Of a stretch of 64,000 bases of DNA, positions 63,110 to 64,000 are shown in pieces. The notes below the pieces were generated by a model, which saw nothing but the letters and a program-made list of their open reading frames with translations, did no database searches and was not told the origin of the DNA. Both the position numbers and the translations under genes were made by a program. The stretch is from positions 1 through 64,000 of the forward strand of contig NZ_VORW01000016.1 in NCBI RefSeq assembly GCF_007997215.1, given 5' to 3'. Positions within the stretch are counted from its first letter, which is position 1; each line of letters starts with the position of its first letter. The DNA comes from Algoriphagus aquimarinus. GTDB taxonomy: Bacteria > Bacteroidota > Bacteroidia > Cytophagales > Cyclobacteriaceae.

Positions 63110-64000
63110 TTACATCAAAAATCCATTTTCAACTGCGTATGGTTCTGGTATATTTTCCTCCTCCAGCATTTCGAGTAGGTCAATTTCCACAGCCCGAGCA
63201 ATGGATGAGATAGGCACATCGTTGTAACCTCCTTCAAATGGATTTTCGGAGTAATCTCCAATTCTATCCACTACAAAGAATGTCCAGATAATAATAGCAG
63301 AAAACGGTATGGTTAGCCAATAGTGCAATGCCCTAGACTCCGCAAAAATGTCCAGCAAACCGAAGGGAATCAATCCACAAAATATGTAAGTGATCCATAA
63401 TCCTGTGGAGGCATATTGCCTAGGAAATGGAAAGTTTTTGATTCGCTCGCTCATTCCTTGGTTGGTATATAGATTCCCAATCAACTCGTGAAGCCAAACT
63501 TGCTTATGATCGCTGATAAACTTCTGTTCGTTCAAAAGACCAATTTCCTTACTTTGATTTTTGAGTATCTGAGAGGGAATATTGGACTTGGTCTTCAAAT
63601 TCGAAATTTCTTCTTCAGATAAGTATTTATTGATTTCCATATAAACACCATCATTGTATTCTTTGATGAAACCAGGAATGAAATTCAGCTTATTTACTGG
63701 TAGATTATGTTCCCAAGACTTTTCTTTTCTCATCGCATGCTTGAGTGCTAGGACCCAAGCCAGATGTCTGTGGATTAGTTGTCGTTTGCTTTCAAAAGGT
63801 AGGTTGGAACTTGGTAGGCTAAGAATTCCAGTTGCAAATGTCCTACTGTCATTGACTATAGCTCCCCATATTTTTCGCGCTTCCCAAGTTCGGTCATAAG
63901 AACTGTTGTTTTTGAATCCAAGGAAAAAGGCAACGGCAATACCTATTACTGATATTGGTTGCCATGGAAGTGAAAATGGAATATTGGTGATCTCATATAG
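63110..64000 (-). CDS. Bestrophin family protein, 5' end outside the window
   Basis: The open frame runs uninterrupted to the window edge, so the start lies beyond 64000. The visible part begins LYEITNIPFSLPW, then the bestrophin signature FFLGFKNNSSYDRTWEARKIWGAIVND, a membrane pair around GLWITYIFCGLIPFGLL and ALHYWLTIPFSAIIIWTFFV, and the family's IGDYSENPFEGGYNDVP. Bacterial bestrophins are pentameric ion channels of the inner membrane. An internal ATG at 63733 is not the true start because the conserved signature lies upstream of it. Confidence 0.9.
   Translation of the reverse strand, partial: LYEITNIPFSLPWQPISVIGIAVAFFLGFKNNSSYDRTWEARKIWGAIVNDSRTFATGILSLPSSNLPFESKRQLIHRHLAWVLALKHAMRKEKSWEHNLPVNKLNFIPGFIKEYNDGVYMEINKYLSEEEISNLKTKSNIPSQILKNQSKEIGLLNEQKFISDHKQVWLHELIGNLYTNQGMSERIKNFPFPRQYASTGLWITYIFCGLIPFGLLDIFAESRALHYWLTIPFSAIIIWTFFVVDRIGDYSENPFEGGYNDVPISSIARAVEIDLLEMLEEENIPEPYAVENGFLM

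Noticed and set aside
1..64000. CRISPR arrays, prophage or intact insertion sequences
   Set aside because: No regularly spaced direct repeats, phage structural genes or transposase genes were seen.

Overview
The window looks like a chromosomal segment of a Bacteroidota bacterium, most likely a marine or aquatic Cyclobacteriaceae (Algoriphagus-like) relative. The grounds are the moderate-to-low G+C content, the lack of obvious Shine-Dalgarno sequences, many Sec/lipoprotein-exported carbohydrate-related proteins, and family content typical of that phylum: DUF1080, NIPSNAP, DUF2911, GIN/DUF2807 domains, ATPase-less MacB-type permeases, a ThuA/sugar-dehydrogenase fusion and a RhaEW fusion. The genus is an inference. 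No rRNA, tRNA, CRISPR array, phage or intact insertion sequence was seen.

Layout. (1) 1-6.5 kb: a PurF-like amidotransferase, an M42 aminopeptidase, an App1-type phosphatase with a lipid kinase, and a DUF1080 lipoprotein. (2) 6.5-8.7 kb: a cluster of palindromes, an exported Gfo/Idh/MocA oxidoreductase and a 2OG-oxygenase-like protein. (3) 8.8-14.1 kb: a tightly overlapping minus-strand operon, DUF3311 - sodium/solute symporter - GH88 hydrolase - OYE-family flavoenzyme - SDR. (4) 14.4-26.2 kb: mostly single genes: a YdeP-type molybdoenzyme, nitroreductase, serine hydrolase, DUF808, SGNH hydrolase, DUF2911, exported TIM-barrel isomerase, Tat-exported beta-propeller, VOC protein and histidine kinase. 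(5) 26.2-37.1 kb: a rhamnose region with lutABC, an FGGY kinase, a GntR regulator, rhaEW and, divergently, rhaI plus a sulfatase. (6) 37.3-44.4 kb: an SMP-30 lipoprotein, a long gene-free stretch with a possible structured RNA, TMEM220, NIPSNAP, a small lipoprotein, and a 1145-residue ThuA/dehydrogenase/PKD/cytochrome c/CBM fusion. (7) 44.5-52.1 kb: lacI-galK, a glutaminyl-cyclase-like lipoprotein, cysS, a decayed RelE-type toxin-antitoxin pair beside an intact HicAB pair, and purH. (8) 52.4-64 kb: two MacB-type permeases (one flanked by two GIN proteins), a GH18 lipoprotein, a Vat-like acetyltransferase, an exported endonuclease/phosphatase-fold protein, OsmC, and a bestrophin running off the end.

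How the parts fit. RhaI isomerises rhamnose, the FGGY kinase phosphorylates rhamnulose, RhaEW cleaves the phosphate ester and oxidises lactaldehyde to lactate, and LutABC oxidises lactate to pyruvate, so a full rhamnose-to-pyruvate route is encoded together with its likely GntR regulator. A secreted sulfatase lies 28 bp behind rhaI, pointing to a sulfated, rhamnose-containing polysaccharide as the source. The distant GH88/OYE operon carries a 69-bp upstream element also found in front of lutA (51 of 69 positions identical without gaps, nearly invariant in separate blocks). This suggests that import of an unsaturated uronide, its cleavage, and lactate oxidation are co-controlled, and it is the most interesting undescribed signal in the window.
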